From Iodobacter ciconiae (GTDB lineage Bacteria; Pseudomonadota; Gammaproteobacteria; Burkholderiales; Chitinibacteraceae): a stretch of 64,000 nt of DNA. The notes beneath the pieces are model-generated. The model was not told the DNA's origin. It saw nothing but the letters and a program-made list of their open reading frames with translations, and did not search any database. This document shows positions 46,390 through 56,653 of this stretch, in pieces. Within the stretch, counting starts at the first letter, position 1, and each line of letters begins with the position of its first letter. The stretch is taken from the NCBI RefSeq assembly GCF_003952345.1, contig NZ_CP034433.1, forward strand, positions 3,534,001 through 3,598,000, in the 5' to 3' direction. Both the position numbers and the translations under genes were made by a program.

Positions 46390-47796
46390 ATGAATAACCT
46401 CTATTTTTCCTTCCCTTTGGTTCTGGTCGATCTGGAAACCACCGGTGCGAACCCGAACTCGGATCGTATTACCGAAGTGGGTATTGTGCAGATCGACGAG
46501 CAGGGCTGCCGCAGCTGGTCGCAGCTGGTAAACCCTGGCAAGGAGATTCCCGAGTTTATTCAGGAGCTGACCGGCATCAGTAATGAAATGGTGGCCGATG
46601 CACCGCCTTTTGCTGAGGTGGCGGAACAGGTACTGGAGCTATTGCAGGGGCGGGTGTTTGTGGCGCATAACGCACGTTTTGATTACGGCTTTTTAAAGCA
46701 GGAATTCAAACGCCTAGACATGCGTTTACAGGCGCAGGTGCTGTGCACCGTAAAGCTGTCACGCAAGCTATATCCGGCCGAGCATAAACACAGCCTCGAT
46801 GCCTTGATTGCCCGGTACGGGCTGACTTTTACCGGTGGCCGCCACCGCGCATTAACCGATGCCGAGCTTTTGCAGCAGTTTCTGGATGTGGCGCTCAAAG
46901 ACCATGGGTCGGAGGCACTGCATCAGGCGATTGCCGGATTATTACGCCAGCCTGCCCTGCCACCTGCGCTGGACCCTGCCCAGATTGATGAATTGCCAGA
47001 GTCGTCCGGTGTTTATATCTTTTATGGCGCGGATGATGTGGCGCTTTATATTGGCAAAAATCACAATATCAGAAAGCGCGTGCTGGCCCACTTTAGCGAT
47101 GCCAATCCTAAAGAAGTACAGCTGGCTAAGCGCACCCAAAGGCTGGCCTGGCATGAAACCTCGGGTGAATTAGGCGCAGTGCTGCTGGAGACCAGCCTGG
47201 TTTCACAGCTGGAGCCAAGCTACAACCCGCCACAGCGCCGGATTAAAGAATTGGGTGCATGGCGTTTAGTATCCAAAGACGATGTGCTGCAGCCCTATTG
47301 GATGCCGTGGGCAGAGGCGGGGGCTGAGCCTGTGTTTGGCCCGTTTCGCTCGCGCCGCGAAGCTGCCAATGTGTTAAATAAAATGATTGATGGTCATGGC
47401 CTGTGTCGGCAGATTCTGGGTCTGGAGCCCAAGCCCAAATCGATAGCTCCCTGTTCGGCATTTCTGGAAGGGCGTTGCAGGGGGGGCTGTGTAGGGCGGG
47501 ATATCACGCATAATGCCCGCTTTTCTGCTGCCATAGAGCGTTATCGTTTCCCACTGTGGCCCTATCAGGGTGCAGTGGCACTCGCCGAAGGCCCGGAATG
47601 GGCGCCTGTGCTGCAGGTGTTTGATCAGTGGTGCTATCTGGGTGCGCTCAATCATATCGACGAGCTGCCAGCTCTATTGGCCAAGCCCCGTAAATTTGAA
47701 CTCGATGTATTTAAGCTGATCCAGAAAGAATTCAAAAAACAGGGGCATAAATTGCAGAAGCTGGCTACTGGGGTAGAAAGTCAAAAAGATCTGTAA
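46390..47796 (+). CDS. DnaQ-like exonuclease fused to a GIY-YIG nuclease domain
   Basis: 468 residues from ATG 46390. The N-terminal DEDDh exonuclease (about 8-175) has VLVDLETTGANPNSDRITEV, FVAHNARFDYGFLKQEF and GGRHRALTDAELL. The middle GIY-YIG domain (about 200-285), ESSGVYIFYGADDVALYIGK, is of UvrC/Cho type, and a Cys-containing stretch (CSAFLEGRCRGGCVG) resembles the region after GIY-YIG in UvrC/Cho homologues. Such fusions are thought to act in DNA repair, replacing or aiding UvrC, but are little studied. The last codons lie inside a repeat element. Confidence 0.88.
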   Translation: MNNLYFSFPLVLVDLETTGANPNSDRITEVGIVQIDEQGCRSWSQLVNPGKEIPEFIQELTGISNEMVADAPPFAEVAEQVLELLQGRVFVAHNARFDYGFLKQEFKRLDMRLQAQVLCTVKLSRKLYPAEHKHSLDALIARYGLTFTGGRHRALTDAELLQQFLDVALKDHGSEALHQAIAGLLRQPALPPALDPAQIDELPESSGVYIFYGADDVALYIGKNHNIRKRVLAHFSDANPKEVQLAKRTQRLAWHETSGELGAVLLETSLVSQLEPSYNPPQRRIKELGAWRLVSKDDVLQPYWMPWAEAGAEPVFGPFRSRREAANVLNKMIDGHGLCRQILGLEPKPKSIAPCSAFLEGRCRGGCVGRDITHNARFSAAIERYRFPLWPYQGAVALAEGPEWAPVLQVFDQWCYLGALNHIDELPALLAKPRKFELDVFKLIQKEFKKQGHKLQKLATGVESQKDL

Positions 47797-47886
47797 ACAC
47801 AAAGCAAAATGAGAACACAGAGCACACAGAGAAAAACGAAAGATTAGGTTTTCTCTGTGTGCTCTGTGTCTGCAGATCTTGGGTTT
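47787..47886. repeat. CACRGAG-type hairpin element between two convergent genes
   Basis: A perfect 21-bp stem, ACACAGAGCACACAGAGAAA plus A (47815-47835) with its complement at 47849-47869, encloses a 13-base loop. The outer ends AAGATCTGTAAACACA and TGTGTCTGCAGATCTTGG are imperfect inverted copies. It overlaps the stop of the upstream gene and touches the stop of the downstream minus-strand gene, so it may serve as a bidirectional terminator. Confidence 0.8.
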
Positions 47887-48597
47887 TTAAGCTGCGTAAA
47901 TCACAAACACTGTTGGGCGTTTGTGCAGATCTGGCTTAGGGCCGCTTTTCCAGTCGGCAACGGTTTTGCTCAGCATCAATTCATTTGGCGTGGTTAAGTC
48001 ACAAGCTACGGTGAGCTGGGTGCTGCCTTTTAAACCGACGAGCAGCGCATCAAATAATGCGCCGTTGCGGTAAGGCGTTTCAATCATCAGTTCGGCTTGT
48101 TTATTGCGGAACGAATCATTTTCCAGCTGGCGAATCGCTTCTAAGCGAGCAGGGTCTTGCGAGGGAATATAGCCGTTAAACCGGAACTTTTGCCCATTGG
48201 CTCCCGCGCCCATCAGGGCAAGTAAAATTGACGATGGTCCTACCAGTGGCGCTACTTTTATGCCTTTACGATGCGCCAAGCGGATCAGGTTGGCGCCTGG
48301 GTCGGCGACACCTGGGCAGCCCGCTTCGCTCATCAGGCCGACATCATGACCATCTAGCAGCGGTTTTAAGAGGGCGCTGAGCGCGTCTTCCTTGGTGTGC
48401 TCGTTCAGCTCTTCCATCCATAGGCTGCGCAGTTCGTGCGGTGTGCCAAATTCTTTCAGGAAGGCGCGCGCGGTTTTGGGTGCTTCAACAATAAAGTGCG
48501 TTAAGCGTTGTGCCGTGGCGAGTACGTCAGCCGGAATAACGCTGGCCAGTGTGTCTGTACCCAGCGGAACAGGAATCAAATACAGGGTGCCGCTCAT
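47887..48597 (-). CDS. RsmI-like SAM-dependent methyltransferase (tetrapyrrole methylase fold)
   Basis: 236 residues of the RsmI/CbiF fold: GTLYLIPVPLGTDTLASVIP, GLMSEAGCPGVADPGANLIR and VGPSSILLALMGAGANGQKF. RsmI proper 2'-O-methylates C1402 of 16S rRNA. This shorter relative, encoded with maf, is common in beta-proteobacteria and its target is not established; the usual rsmI is expected next to lpoA, outside the window. It overlaps maf by 4 bases. Confidence 0.82.
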   Translation of the reverse strand: MSGTLYLIPVPLGTDTLASVIPADVLATAQRLTHFIVEAPKTARAFLKEFGTPHELRSLWMEELNEHTKEDALSALLKPLLDGHDVGLMSEAGCPGVADPGANLIRLAHRKGIKVAPLVGPSSILLALMGAGANGQKFRFNGYIPSQDPARLEAIRQLENDSFRNKQAELMIETPYRNGALFDALLVGLKGSTQLTVACDLTTPNELMLSKTVADWKSGPKPDLHKRPTVFVIYAA

Positions 48598-49178
48598 AGC
48601 AGTGGAAATCCTTCATTTTTTAACATGGTAATTAATTCAATCAGCGGCAGGCCAATGATCGCGGCAGGATCTTTGCCTTCGATGGCGGCAATCATCACGA
48701 TGCCCAGGCCTTCGGTTTTTGCACTGCCAGCGCAGTTATAGGGCTTTTCGCGCAGCAGGTAGGATTCGATCTCGGCATCGGTGTAATCACGCATCGTCAC
48801 ACGGGTAATATCTACACAATGCTGCTCCTGGCCGGTGCCCGTGTTGTAAAGGCACAGGGCCGTATGAAAAGCTAAGGTATGGCCGCGCATTTTACTTAAC
48901 TGATGAACGGCGCGCTCATGATTGCCGGGCTTTCCCAGCTGCTCGCCGTTTAAAAGGGCCACCTGATCCGAACCAATAATCAGGCTGTCTGGGTATTGAT
49001 TGGCCAGTACACGGGCTTTGGCGATGGCAAGGCGCAGGCTGGTGTCGCCTGCTGTTTCGCCAGCCAGGGGGCTTTCATCCAGATCTGGCGCAGCAGTTTC
49101 AAAAGAAATACCAAGCCGCTCCAGTAATTCTTTGCGATAGGGCGAGGTAGATGCGAGGACTAAACGAGGTAAGTGCAT
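48594..49178 (-). CDS. maf: Maf-like nucleoside triphosphate pyrophosphatase (YceF type)
   Basis: A 194-residue Maf/HAM1-fold house-cleaning enzyme. RLVLASTSPYRKELLERLGI is the classical N-terminus, SLIIGSDQVALLNGEQLGKP holds the catalytic Asp, and KPYNCAGSAKTEGLGI the late motif. Position beside yceD-rpmF fits the YceF subgroup, which prefers m7GTP. It is divergent from yceD. Confidence 0.92.
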   Translation of the reverse strand: MHLPRLVLASTSPYRKELLERLGISFETAAPDLDESPLAGETAGDTSLRLAIAKARVLANQYPDSLIIGSDQVALLNGEQLGKPGNHERAVHQLSKMRGHTLAFHTALCLYNTGTGQEQHCVDITRVTMRDYTDAEIESYLLREKPYNCAGSAKTEGLGIVMIAAIEGKDPAAIIGLPLIELITMLKNEGFPLL

Positions 49179-49235
49179 GGATTTGTTAGACTCTTACGTA
49201 AATGATTTTGACAGGGCTGGGCAAGGGATTGTATC

Positions 49236-49757
49236 ATGCGCGGTTTCTTGTATTCGTTCTGGTTCCTTATGACTGTTATTCACAGCGGTCAATTCGCGCT
49301 TGAAGGCGAAAAGATTGAAGGATTGACGCCGCTGTCCGAGTTAGGCCGATTGCATGATTTGCTTGCCAGTACTGAAGGCAGCATGGTCTGGAAGTTGTCT
49401 GGCGGCATTGATAAGTTAGAGCGGCCGTGGTTATTTGTTGATGTGGAAGGCGAAGTTCAACTCGTTTGCCAGCGTTGCCTAAAGCCCATGCCCTTTTTTG
49501 TTAATGTGGGTAGCACTCTCGTACAGTTTCCGGATGAAGCCCATCTTGATGAGGCAGAAAACGCTGACGAAGATCTTGAAGGTATCGTTATCGATCCCGA
49601 GCTTGACGTTATGGCGTTGATAGAAGATGAAATTCTGCTTGCCTTGCCCTTCGCGTCCCGGCACGAAGACTGTGGTGCAGATCGCATTGTTTTAAAAGAT
49701 TCAAAACCGAATCCGTTTGCTGTCCTGGCTCAGTTGAAAACCAGGGAAGCGGAATAA
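49236..49757 (+). CDS. yceD: YceD family protein (DUF177), 23S rRNA accumulation protein
   Basis: 173 residues from ATG 49236, which has AAGGGA 7 bases upstream. The first 11 residues (MRGFLYSFWFL) look un-family-like, and an ATG at 49269 without a ribosome-binding site would give a more usual N-terminus. The DUF177 core VQLVCQRCLKPM and IEDEILLALPFASRHEDC is clear. YceD is needed for normal 23S rRNA levels in E. coli and plants. Nearly always upstream of rpmF, as here. Confidence 0.88.
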   Translation: MRGFLYSFWFLMTVIHSGQFALEGEKIEGLTPLSELGRLHDLLASTEGSMVWKLSGGIDKLERPWLFVDVEGEVQLVCQRCLKPMPFFVNVGSTLVQFPDEAHLDEAENADEDLEGIVIDPELDVMALIEDEILLALPFASRHEDCGADRIVLKDSKPNPFAVLAQLKTREAE

Positions 49758-49792
49758 ACTGTTAATTAAACTGGTTTTCAAGGAGTTACATC

Positions 49793-49972
49793 ATGGCTGT
49801 TCAACAGAATAAAAAGTCCCCGTCCAAGCGTGGCATGCGTCGTGCACACGACTTTCTGACCGCTCCGGCGCTGGCAGTTGAAGCTACGACAGGTGAAGCA
49901 CATTTGCGTCACCACATCTCCCCAAATGGCTTTTACCGCGGTCGCCGCGTTATCAAAGCTAAGGGCGAGTAA
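49793..49972 (+). CDS. rpmF: 50S ribosomal protein L32
   Basis: A 59-residue protein: [20 protein letters not shown] then [10 protein letters not shown] and [20 protein letters not shown]. It is the zinc-free form, lacking the C-x2-C pairs. AAGGAG at 49780-49785 precedes the start. It lies in the conserved yceD-rpmF-plsX order that links ribosome and lipid synthesis. Confidence 0.97.
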   Translation: MAVQQNKKSPSKRGMRRAHDFLTAPALAVEATTGEAHLRHHISPNGFYRGRRVIKAKGE

Positions 49973-50154
49973 TTCCCTTTATAACCTCAGGGTTGTAATA
50001 TGCGGCGCAAGCGGGTGACCCTTGCGCCGTTCGCCGTTCTGGATTCCCCAGTCTGTGCCTTTTTTGGAGTTGCGATTGAGGTGCTTTTCATAGTTAATGC
50101 GTGATGTGCTTATGAATTGTGCTCTCCTTCTCCTTACAGGACTTGTAGCCCCCG

Positions 50155-51192
50155 ATGGATATCACCGTTGCCGTTGATGCGATGGGCGGCGATCATGGCT
50201 CGCACGTTACTGTGCCTGCCGTACTTCGCTTCCTAAAAGAATTTCCCCAGGTTAATGTCGTGCTGGTTGGTTTGCCCGATGTGCTTGCGGTTGAGTTGAA
50301 AGCTTGCCATGCCGAGGTCGGTCCCCGCTTGCGTGTTCATGCCGCCAGTGAAGTGGTGACAATGGATGAGTCGCCCCAGTCGGCGATGAAAAATAAAAAA
50401 GATTCTTCGATGCGTGTGGCGATCAATTTGGTTAAATCCGGCGAAGCCAATGCCTGCGTTTCAGCCGGCAATACCGGTGCGCTGATGGCAACTGCCCGCT
50501 TTGTACTTAAAACAATTCCGGGTATTGATCGGCCTGCTATCGCGAAAATGATGCCTTCCAGCCGCAATGAGACTTGTGTGCTGGATTTAGGCGCTAATGC
50601 AGTGTGTACGCCGCATAATATTTTGCAGTTTGCGATTATGGGGTCTTCTCTTGTGGCGGCTACCCGCCATATCGAGAACCCGACTGTTGGTTTGCTCAAT
50701 ATTGGTTCTGAAGATCAAAAAGGAAATGAGACGGTTAAAGAGGCTTCGGAATTACTGAAAGCATCCCGGCTTAATTTTCAGGGTAATGTTGAGGGAAATG
50801 ACATCTACCGGGGCTCGGTCGATGTGGTGACCTGCGATGGTTTTACCGGTAATGTGGCTTTGAAAGCCTCAGAAGGCTTGGCAAAAATGCTGGCTGACTT
50901 TTTAAAACAAGAGTTTACCCGTAGCTGGTGGGCGCGCATCATTGCCCTTCTGGCATGGCCGGTATTGGCTCGTTTTAAGGCCAGAGTTGATCCGCGCCGT
51001 TATAACGGTGCGTCCTTGCTGGGCTTAAAAGGTATCGTGGTGAAAAGCCATGGTAGTGCAGATAAAGTAGCTTTTTATTGGGCTTTGCGGCAGGCGATGG
51101 ATGAGGCGCGCTCGGGCGTGATTCAGCGCATCACTGAACAGGTTCAAGATCAGCTCGCAGAATTGGCAGCTCAAGAGACTGCCGTCGAATAA
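50155..51192 (+). CDS. plsX: Phosphate acyltransferase PlsX
   Basis: A 345-residue enzyme that converts acyl-ACP to acyl-phosphate, the first step of PlsX-PlsY phospholipid synthesis. Signatures: [58 protein letters not shown] and [20 protein letters not shown]. fabH starts 11 bases after its stop. Confidence 0.96.
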   Translation: MDITVAVDAMGGDHGSHVTVPAVLRFLKEFPQVNVVLVGLPDVLAVELKACHAEVGPRLRVHAASEVVTMDESPQSAMKNKKDSSMRVAINLVKSGEANACVSAGNTGALMATARFVLKTIPGIDRPAIAKMMPSSRNETCVLDLGANAVCTPHNILQFAIMGSSLVAATRHIENPTVGLLNIGSEDQKGNETVKEASELLKASRLNFQGNVEGNDIYRGSVDVVTCDGFTGNVALKASEGLAKMLADFLKQEFTRSWWARIIALLAWPVLARFKARVDPRRYNGASLLGLKGIVVKSHGSADKVAFYWALRQAMDEARSGVIQRITEQVQDQLAELAAQETAVE

Positions 51193-51203
51193 GGGGTTTT
51201 TTT

Positions 51204-52160
51204 ATGTACGCTCGCATTGTTGGCACAGGTTCATATTTACCGTCTCGTATTCTTTCTAATCAGGAAATTGCCGAGCGAGTTGAAACCAGTGATGAATGGA
51301 TTGTTTCGCGCACGGGGATCCGTGAGCGTCATATTGCAGCCGAAGGCGAGCTGGTATCTGATTTGGCGCTCAAAGCCGTTGAGGCGGCCATTGCCGCTGC
51401 GGGTGTGAGCAAAGAAGAAATTGATTTGCTGATTGTGGCCACAACAACGGGTGATCAGATTTTCCCGTCCACAGCTTGTATCGTGCAGGATAAATTAGGC
51501 CTGCATGGCTTTCCTGCTTTTGATGTGCAGGCGGTGTGCGCGGGGTTTATTTACGCGCTGAGCACGGCAGAAAAATTTGTTAAAACCGGCGCTTCCAAGT
51601 GTGCGGTGGTGGTTGGTGCTGAAACGGTTTCCCACTTGATTAACTGGGATGATCGCGGCACTTGCATTTTGTTTGGTGATGGCGCGGGCGCAGTGGTGCT
51701 GAAGCCTTCAACCGAAACCGGTATTCTGGCAACTAATTTACGCTCGGATGGCCGTTACCGTCATATTCTGAAAGCGGATGCAAAGGTGAAATACGGTAGT
51801 CTGACAGGCAGCCCGTGGCTGTATATGGAAGGCAATGCCGTATTTAAGTTTGCCGTCAGGGCGCTCGCTGATGTGGCCGCAGAAACCATTGCTGCTGCCG
51901 GTCTTGTTCAATCCGAAATTGACTGGCTGGTTCCGCATCAGGCCAATATTCGTATTATTGAATCCACCGCAAAGCATCTTGGTTTAAGTATGGATAAAGT
52001 GGTGGTGACGGTTGCCGAGCATGGCAACACTTCTGCTGCATCTATCCCATTGGCGCTGGATGTTGCAATGCGTGATGGCCGGATCAAGCCGGGCCAGAAA
52101 GTATTAATGGAAGGGATTGGTGGCGGTTTTGCCTGGGGCGCGGTGATCGCTCAGTTTTAA
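51204..52160 (+). CDS. fabH: 3-oxoacyl-ACP synthase III (FabH)
   Basis: A 318-residue condensing enzyme that starts fatty-acid synthesis from acetyl-CoA and malonyl-ACP. The triad is visible: Cys 112 in [14 protein letters not shown], His in [10 protein letters not shown] and Asn in [20 protein letters not shown] region near residue 35 fits. Lies between plsX and fabD on the same strand. Confidence 0.97.
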   Translation: MYARIVGTGSYLPSRILSNQEIAERVETSDEWIVSRTGIRERHIAAEGELVSDLALKAVEAAIAAAGVSKEEIDLLIVATTTGDQIFPSTACIVQDKLGLHGFPAFDVQAVCAGFIYALSTAEKFVKTGASKCAVVVGAETVSHLINWDDRGTCILFGDGAGAVVLKPSTETGILATNLRSDGRYRHILKADAKVKYGSLTGSPWLYMEGNAVFKFAVRALADVAAETIAAAGLVQSEIDWLVPHQANIRIIESTAKHLGLSMDKVVVTVAEHGNTSAASIPLALDVAMRDGRIKPGQKVLMEGIGGGFAWGAVIAQF

Positions 52161-52263
52161 TTATCAACGGCGCAGCAATGCGCCGTTTGAGTATCCGGCA
52201 TTAAAATAACTGTTTGAATTTTTGCTGAAGATATAGGTTTCAGCAGTGTGGGAGAAGAAGAAA

Positions 52264-53190
52264 ATGGCGTTAGCATTTGTATTTCCGGGCCAAGGCTCTC
52301 AATCGATCGGCATGATGAATGGCTGGGCAGATTTGGCCGTAGTGAAGGCGACGTTTGATGAAGCTTCGGCAATCTTGGGGCAGGATTTATGGCAGATGGT
52401 AGCTGATGGCCCCAGCGAGTTGTTAAATGCGACCGTCAACACCCAGCCCCTGATGCTGACTGCGGGTGTGGCTGTATGGCGGGCCTGGCAGGCACAAGGT
52501 GGCGCGCAGCCAGAGGTATTGGCAGGGCATAGCCTGGGTGAATACACCGCTCTTGTGGCTGCAGAGGCTTTATCTTTTGGTGATGCGCTGCAGTTAGTGC
52601 GCTTACGTGCAATTGCCATGCAAGACGCCGTGCCTACTGGTACGGGTGCAATGGCAGCTATTCTCGGCCTTGCAGATGATCAGATCATGGCTGCTTGCGA
52701 AGAAGCCGCACAGGGTGAGGTGGTTGCCGCCGTTAATTTTAATTCACCAGGCCAGGTAGTGATTGCTGGCAGTAAGGGCGCTGTTGAACGCGCTTGCGAG
52801 GCTTGCAAGGCCCGTGGCGCTAAGCGGGCGATGTTATTACCAGTGTCTGTGCCGTCACATTGCGCTTTAATGCGCCCTGCGGCAGAAAAATTGCAACAAA
52901 AATTAGATACAATCGTCATCAGTGCACCTGTGATTCCTGTCTTGCATAATGCCGATGTGGCCGCATATAGCGATGCAGCGCAAATTAAAGATGCATTGGT
53001 CCGCCAGCTTTACGAGCCAGTACGCTGGGTAGAAACAATTAGCAAGATGGCTACTGATGGAATTACCGTGATTGCTGAATGCGGGCCGGGTAAAGTATTG
53101 GCAGGCCTGAATAAGCGAATTGCAACAGAGGCACAGCAAGTGGCTCTGGTTGATACTGCTGCTCTGCAAACATTACAAGCGATGCTGTAA
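52264..53190 (+). CDS. fabD: Malonyl-CoA:ACP transacylase (FabD)
   Basis: 308 residues from ATG 52264, preceded by GGGAGAAG. It loads malonyl groups on ACP. FVFPGQGSQSIGM is the entry motif, GHSLGEYTAL holds nucleophile Ser 90, and VSVPSHCALM holds the catalytic His. The open frame starts 6 codons earlier, but the ATG at 52264 fits the family. Confidence 0.96.
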   Translation: MALAFVFPGQGSQSIGMMNGWADLAVVKATFDEASAILGQDLWQMVADGPSELLNATVNTQPLMLTAGVAVWRAWQAQGGAQPEVLAGHSLGEYTALVAAEALSFGDALQLVRLRAIAMQDAVPTGTGAMAAILGLADDQIMAACEEAAQGEVVAAVNFNSPGQVVIAGSKGAVERACEACKARGAKRAMLLPVSVPSHCALMRPAAEKLQQKLDTIVISAPVIPVLHNADVAAYSDAAQIKDALVRQLYEPVRWVETISKMATDGITVIAECGPGKVLAGLNKRIATEAQQVALVDTAALQTLQAML

Positions 53191-53225
53191 GCCGCGAGTA
53201 GAATGAACAATCTGGAGATTTTGGC

Positions 53226-53969
53226 ATGAGTTTTGAAGGTAAAGTAGCACTGGTAACCGGTGCATCCCGAGGCATTGGCCAGTCTATTGCACTAGAGCTG
53301 GCTCGTGCAGGAGCACTGGTGATTGGTACTGCAACCTCGGACGCGGGTGCAGAAGCCATCACGGCTTACTTAAAAGAAGCAGGTAATGCGGGCTGTGGAT
53401 TGCGTCTGCAGGTGACTGAAGAGGGGGCTTGTGATGCAATCATCGATTCGATTACCCAGCAATTTGGCCCGGTAACCATTCTTGTGAATAATGCAGGTAT
53501 TACCCGTGATAATCTCCTGATGCGTATGAAAGATGATGAATGGGATGAGGTGATGGCCACTAATCTGCGTCCGGTGTATAAGCTATCAAAGGCCGTAATG
53601 CGTGGCATGATGAAGGCGCGTTGGGGCCGCATTATCAATATTGCATCGGTTGTTGGCGCTACGGGTAACCCTGGCCAGGCTAATTATTGCTCGGCGAAAG
53701 CGGCTTTATTTGGCTTTACCAAATCATTGGCGCGTGAAATTGGTTCCCGCGGTGTTACTGTGAACGCGGTTGCACCCGGTTTTATTGATACGGATATGAC
53801 AAAGTCGCTGCCTGAAGAACAAAAGGTTAAACTTGTCGAACAAATTGCCTTGGGGCGCTTGGGTAATCCGCAGGATATTGCAGATGCGGTGAGTTTTTTG
53901 GCGTCAGAGAAAGCTGCTTACATTACGGGTAACACCCTGCATGTGAACGGCGGAATGTATATGAATTAA
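53226..53969 (+). CDS. fabG: 3-oxoacyl-ACP reductase (FabG)
   Basis: A 247-residue short-chain dehydrogenase for the first reduction of the elongation cycle, with NADPH. Nucleotide loop VTGASRGIGQSIALEL, NNAGITRDNLLMRM, catalytic Ser-Tyr-Lys in SVVGATGNPGQANYCSAKAA, and APGFIDTDMT. TCTGGAG upstream of ATG 53226. A hairpin follows it, before acpP. Confidence 0.97.
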   Translation: MSFEGKVALVTGASRGIGQSIALELARAGALVIGTATSDAGAEAITAYLKEAGNAGCGLRLQVTEEGACDAIIDSITQQFGPVTILVNNAGITRDNLLMRMKDDEWDEVMATNLRPVYKLSKAVMRGMMKARWGRIINIASVVGATGNPGQANYCSAKAALFGFTKSLAREIGSRGVTVNAVAPGFIDTDMTKSLPEEQKVKLVEQIALGRLGNPQDIADAVSFLASEKAAYITGNTLHVNGGMYMN

Positions 53970-53977
53970 CGTAGTCT

Positions 53978-54022
53978 CCACGCTGTATGCAGATTTATTT
54001 TGCAGCTCAGCGTGGTTTTTTG
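53978..54022 (+). terminator. Hairpin terminator between fabG and acpP
   Basis: CCACGCTG (53978-53985) and CAGCGTGG (54008-54015) form a perfect 8-bp stem, followed directly by T6. Confidence 0.75.
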
Positions 54023-54056
54023 GTTGTGCATTTGACCGAAGTCACTCGACAAAGGT

Positions 54057-54083
54057 TTGCTGTGGCTGTTTTTTTGGTAGAAT
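54057..54083 (+). promoter_or_regulatory. Possible acpP promoter
   Basis: TAGAAT at 54078-54083 with TTGCTG at 54057-54062, a 15-base spacer, shorter than ideal. It sits after the fabG terminator and 48 bases before the acpP start, where a separate acpP promoter is expected. Confidence 0.35.
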
Positions 54084-54130
54084 GCTGACGTTTTTTTTAG
54101 TAATTAAGACAAGGCTTGGGACATAAATTC

Positions 54131-54370
54131 ATGGAAAACATCGAACAGCGTGTTAAGAAGATCGTTGCCGAGCAACTTGGCGTGCCGGAAACAGACGTTA
54201 AGATTGACTCATCGTTTGTAAATGACCTCGGTGCCGATTCTCTCGATACCGTTGAACTCGTCATGGCACTGGAAGAAGAATTCGAGTGCGAAATTCCTGA
54301 CGAAGAAGCCGAAAAGATTACTACCGTTCAGCAAGCCATTGACTTCGTCAATGCTAACCTGAGCAAGTAA
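54131..54370 (+). CDS. acpP: Acyl carrier protein
   Basis: A 79-residue acidic helical protein that carries growing acyl chains on 4'-phosphopantetheine. Ser 37 in [20 protein letters not shown] is the attachment site. ATG 54131 gives [20 protein letters not shown]; a TTG at 54116 is less likely. Between fabG and fabF, as usual. Confidence 0.97.
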   Translation: MENIEQRVKKIVAEQLGVPETDVKIDSSFVNDLGADSLDTVELVMALEEEFECEIPDEEAEKITTVQQAIDFVNANLSK

Positions 54371-54467
54371 TTAGTTTTTCTCGAGGCCTCTGCGATGAGC
54401 GTGCAAGCGTTGATTGTGGAGGTCTTGTTCCATCTGGCCTATATGGCCATCTCACGGAGACTGCCCC

Positions 54468-55709
54468 GTGTCTAAACGCAGAGTAGTTGTCACTGGCCTG
54501 GGACATGTCTCACCGGTCGGCAATGATGTGGCTTCCGGCTGGGCAAATTTGCTTGCTGGCCAGTCTGGCATCGCCCAAATTACCCGTTTCGACGCCAGTG
54601 ACCTGGCTTGCACCATTGCTGGTGAAGTCAAAGGTTTTGATATTACCGAGTACATCTCGGCAAAAGACGCACGCCGCATGGATGTGTTTATCCATTACGG
54701 TATCGCCGCAGCTTTGCAGGCCATTAAAGACGCTGGCCTTGATGATGTTGCTGATCTGGACAAGACGCGCGTTGGTGTGAATATTGGTTCCGGTATCGGT
54801 GGCCTTTGGTCTATCGAGCAGACCAGCGCGGCTATGCTTGAAAGCGGTCCGCGCAAAATTGGCCCGTTCTTTATTCCAGGTTGCCTGATTAATCTGGTTG
54901 CAGGTCATGTCACTATTTTAAAAGGCTACCAAGGGCCAAGTTATGGCATCGTTTCTGCATGTACCACTGGTGCGCATAGCATTGGTGATGCTGCCCGTAT
55001 TATCCAATACGGCGATGCAGATGTGATGGTGGCTGGCGGTGCTGAAGGCGCGATTTCCCGTCTTGGCATGGGTGGCTTTGCCGCAATGAAAGCGCTTTCT
55101 ACCCGCAACGATGATCCGGCCACGGCATCCCGCCCCTGGGATACGGGGCGGGATGGTTTTGTGATGGGTGAAGGCGCGGGTGTGCTGGTACTGGAAGAGT
55201 ACGAGCATGCTAAAAAACGCGGTGCAACCATTTATGCCGAGCTGATCGGTTTTGGTATGAGCTCGGATGCTTATCATATCACTTCACCAACGGCAGAAGG
55301 CCCGGCACGAGGTGTAACGAATGCCTTGCGCGATGCGGGCATTAATCCTGATGAAGTTGATTATGTAAATGCCCATGGCACATCGACTCCGTTGGGGGAT
55401 GCAAATGAAACCAACGCGCTGAAAATTGCCTTTGGTGACCATGCCAAGAAGCTGGTAGTAAATTCTACAAAATCCATGACGGGCCATTTATTGGGCGGCG
55501 CGGGTGGTGTGGAAGCCATTTACTCCATTTTGGCTCTGCATAATCAGGTGTCCCCACCTACCATCAATATCTTCGAGCAGGATATTGCGGGTGGTTGTGA
55601 CCTGGACTATGTGGCAAATACTGCAAGAGACATGAAGATTGACGTTGCAATCTCTAACTCCTTCGGTTTTGGCGGCACCAACGGCACGCTGGTTTTCCGT
55701 AAAGTTTAA
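54468..55709 (+). CDS. fabF: 3-oxoacyl-ACP synthase II (FabF)
   Basis: 413 residues from GTG 54468, with ACGGAGA 8 bases upstream; the frame is open to 54414 but that part is not conserved. An elongating condensing enzyme: Cys 165 in [16 protein letters not shown], His in [12 protein letters not shown] and His in [13 protein letters not shown]. Last gene of the fab cluster, followed by a strong terminator. Confidence 0.97.
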   Translation: MSKRRVVVTGLGHVSPVGNDVASGWANLLAGQSGIAQITRFDASDLACTIAGEVKGFDITEYISAKDARRMDVFIHYGIAAALQAIKDAGLDDVADLDKTRVGVNIGSGIGGLWSIEQTSAAMLESGPRKIGPFFIPGCLINLVAGHVTILKGYQGPSYGIVSACTTGAHSIGDAARIIQYGDADVMVAGGAEGAISRLGMGGFAAMKALSTRNDDPATASRPWDTGRDGFVMGEGAGVLVLEEYEHAKKRGATIYAELIGFGMSSDAYHITSPTAEGPARGVTNALRDAGINPDEVDYVNAHGTSTPLGDANETNALKIAFGDHAKKLVVNSTKSMTGHLLGGAGGVEAIYSILALHNQVSPPTINIFEQDIAGGCDLDYVANTARDMKIDVAISNSFGFGGTNGTLVFRKV

Positions 55710-55726
55710 GCACGGAAACACGTAAG

Positions 55727-55754
55727 AAAAAAGGCTGCTTCGGCAGCCTTTTTT
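55727..55754 (+). terminator. Intrinsic terminator of the fab operon
   Basis: A6 GGCTGC, the stable tetraloop TTCG, then GCAGCC T6: a perfect terminator 18 bases after fabF. Confidence 0.95.
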
Positions 55755-55884
55755 GCGTCTGTAAATTGCAGCATATATTAAGTAGTGTTTTTATAAGAAA
55801 AAGGCAGCTATTTACAAATCAGCAAGCTATCAGAGAATTGGGCAAAGTCGTATTAATCGGTAAACAGGCCGATCTCACTGGTGG

Positions 55885-56394
55885 TTAATTCTCGTGCTGT
55901 AATGTGTAATTAAGCTGGCTGATGTCAAAGCCCTGCTCTTTTGCAATGTCCAGGGCGGCGTCTAAATCTTGTTTACTGATTGACTGGCTGCGTGAGAGTA
56001 ACCATAGATATTTACGATCCGGATTACCAACCAGCGCCCACTGGTATTCATCTCCTAAGCCAAAGACCCAGTAATCAGCAGAGAATGGCCAGAAAAAGCT
56101 GACTTTTAATTTGGCATTTCCGCTATCGGGGACAACACTGGCATGCCCTTTTGCTTCGGCAAAGCTGCCGTCTTGTTTGCGGCAACGATTGAGTACACCA
56201 ATCTTATCGTCTCCCTGTTTAGTGTATTCCGCTGTGGTATCGGCAATGCACATGCGCTGAAAATACATGGGGAAACTGGCGATTTCGTACCAGCGGCCTA
56301 AATAACGGTTTAAATCCAGTGAGGAGACAGTTATGGGGGCTGCATAGGCTGTGCCGCTGATGATCAGGCTGAGAAGTAAGGCAGATAGGCGCAT
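55885..56394 (-). CDS. Lipocalin family protein (Blc-like)
   Basis: A 169-residue lipocalin with N-terminal signal peptide (MRLSALLLSLIISGTAYA), cleaved by ordinary signal peptidase, since no lipobox Cys is present. The barrel signatures are LNRYLGRWYEIASFPMYFQR and, near the C-terminus, NPDRKYLWLLSRS. E. coli Blc is an outer-membrane lipoprotein that binds lysophospholipids; this relative would be soluble in the periplasm. Confidence 0.88.
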   Translation of the reverse strand: MRLSALLLSLIISGTAYAAPITVSSLDLNRYLGRWYEIASFPMYFQRMCIADTTAEYTKQGDDKIGVLNRCRKQDGSFAEAKGHASVVPDSGNAKLKVSFFWPFSADYWVFGLGDEYQWALVGNPDRKYLWLLSRSQSISKQDLDAALDIAKEQGFDISQLNYTLQHEN

Positions 56395-56653
56395 AATTGC
56401 CCCCTTTTTAGTCGTGAAATTTTCTACATTCTAGCAGTTTGCTACCCTGCCGTGATTTTGCATTACTGCATTGTGGGCATTGCATTGTGAGTGCTCTGAA
56501 ATAGCCGTAAGCTATTTTTAAGTCATGCACTGTTTATGCAAACACTGACTTTTGTTTGCCGGATTGATGATCTGCCCGGGTATTTAATACGTCACTATCC
56601 CCTCTTTAAGTGATAAGGTATAAGGCTGCACTTGCCCTGTTAAAATACTAACT

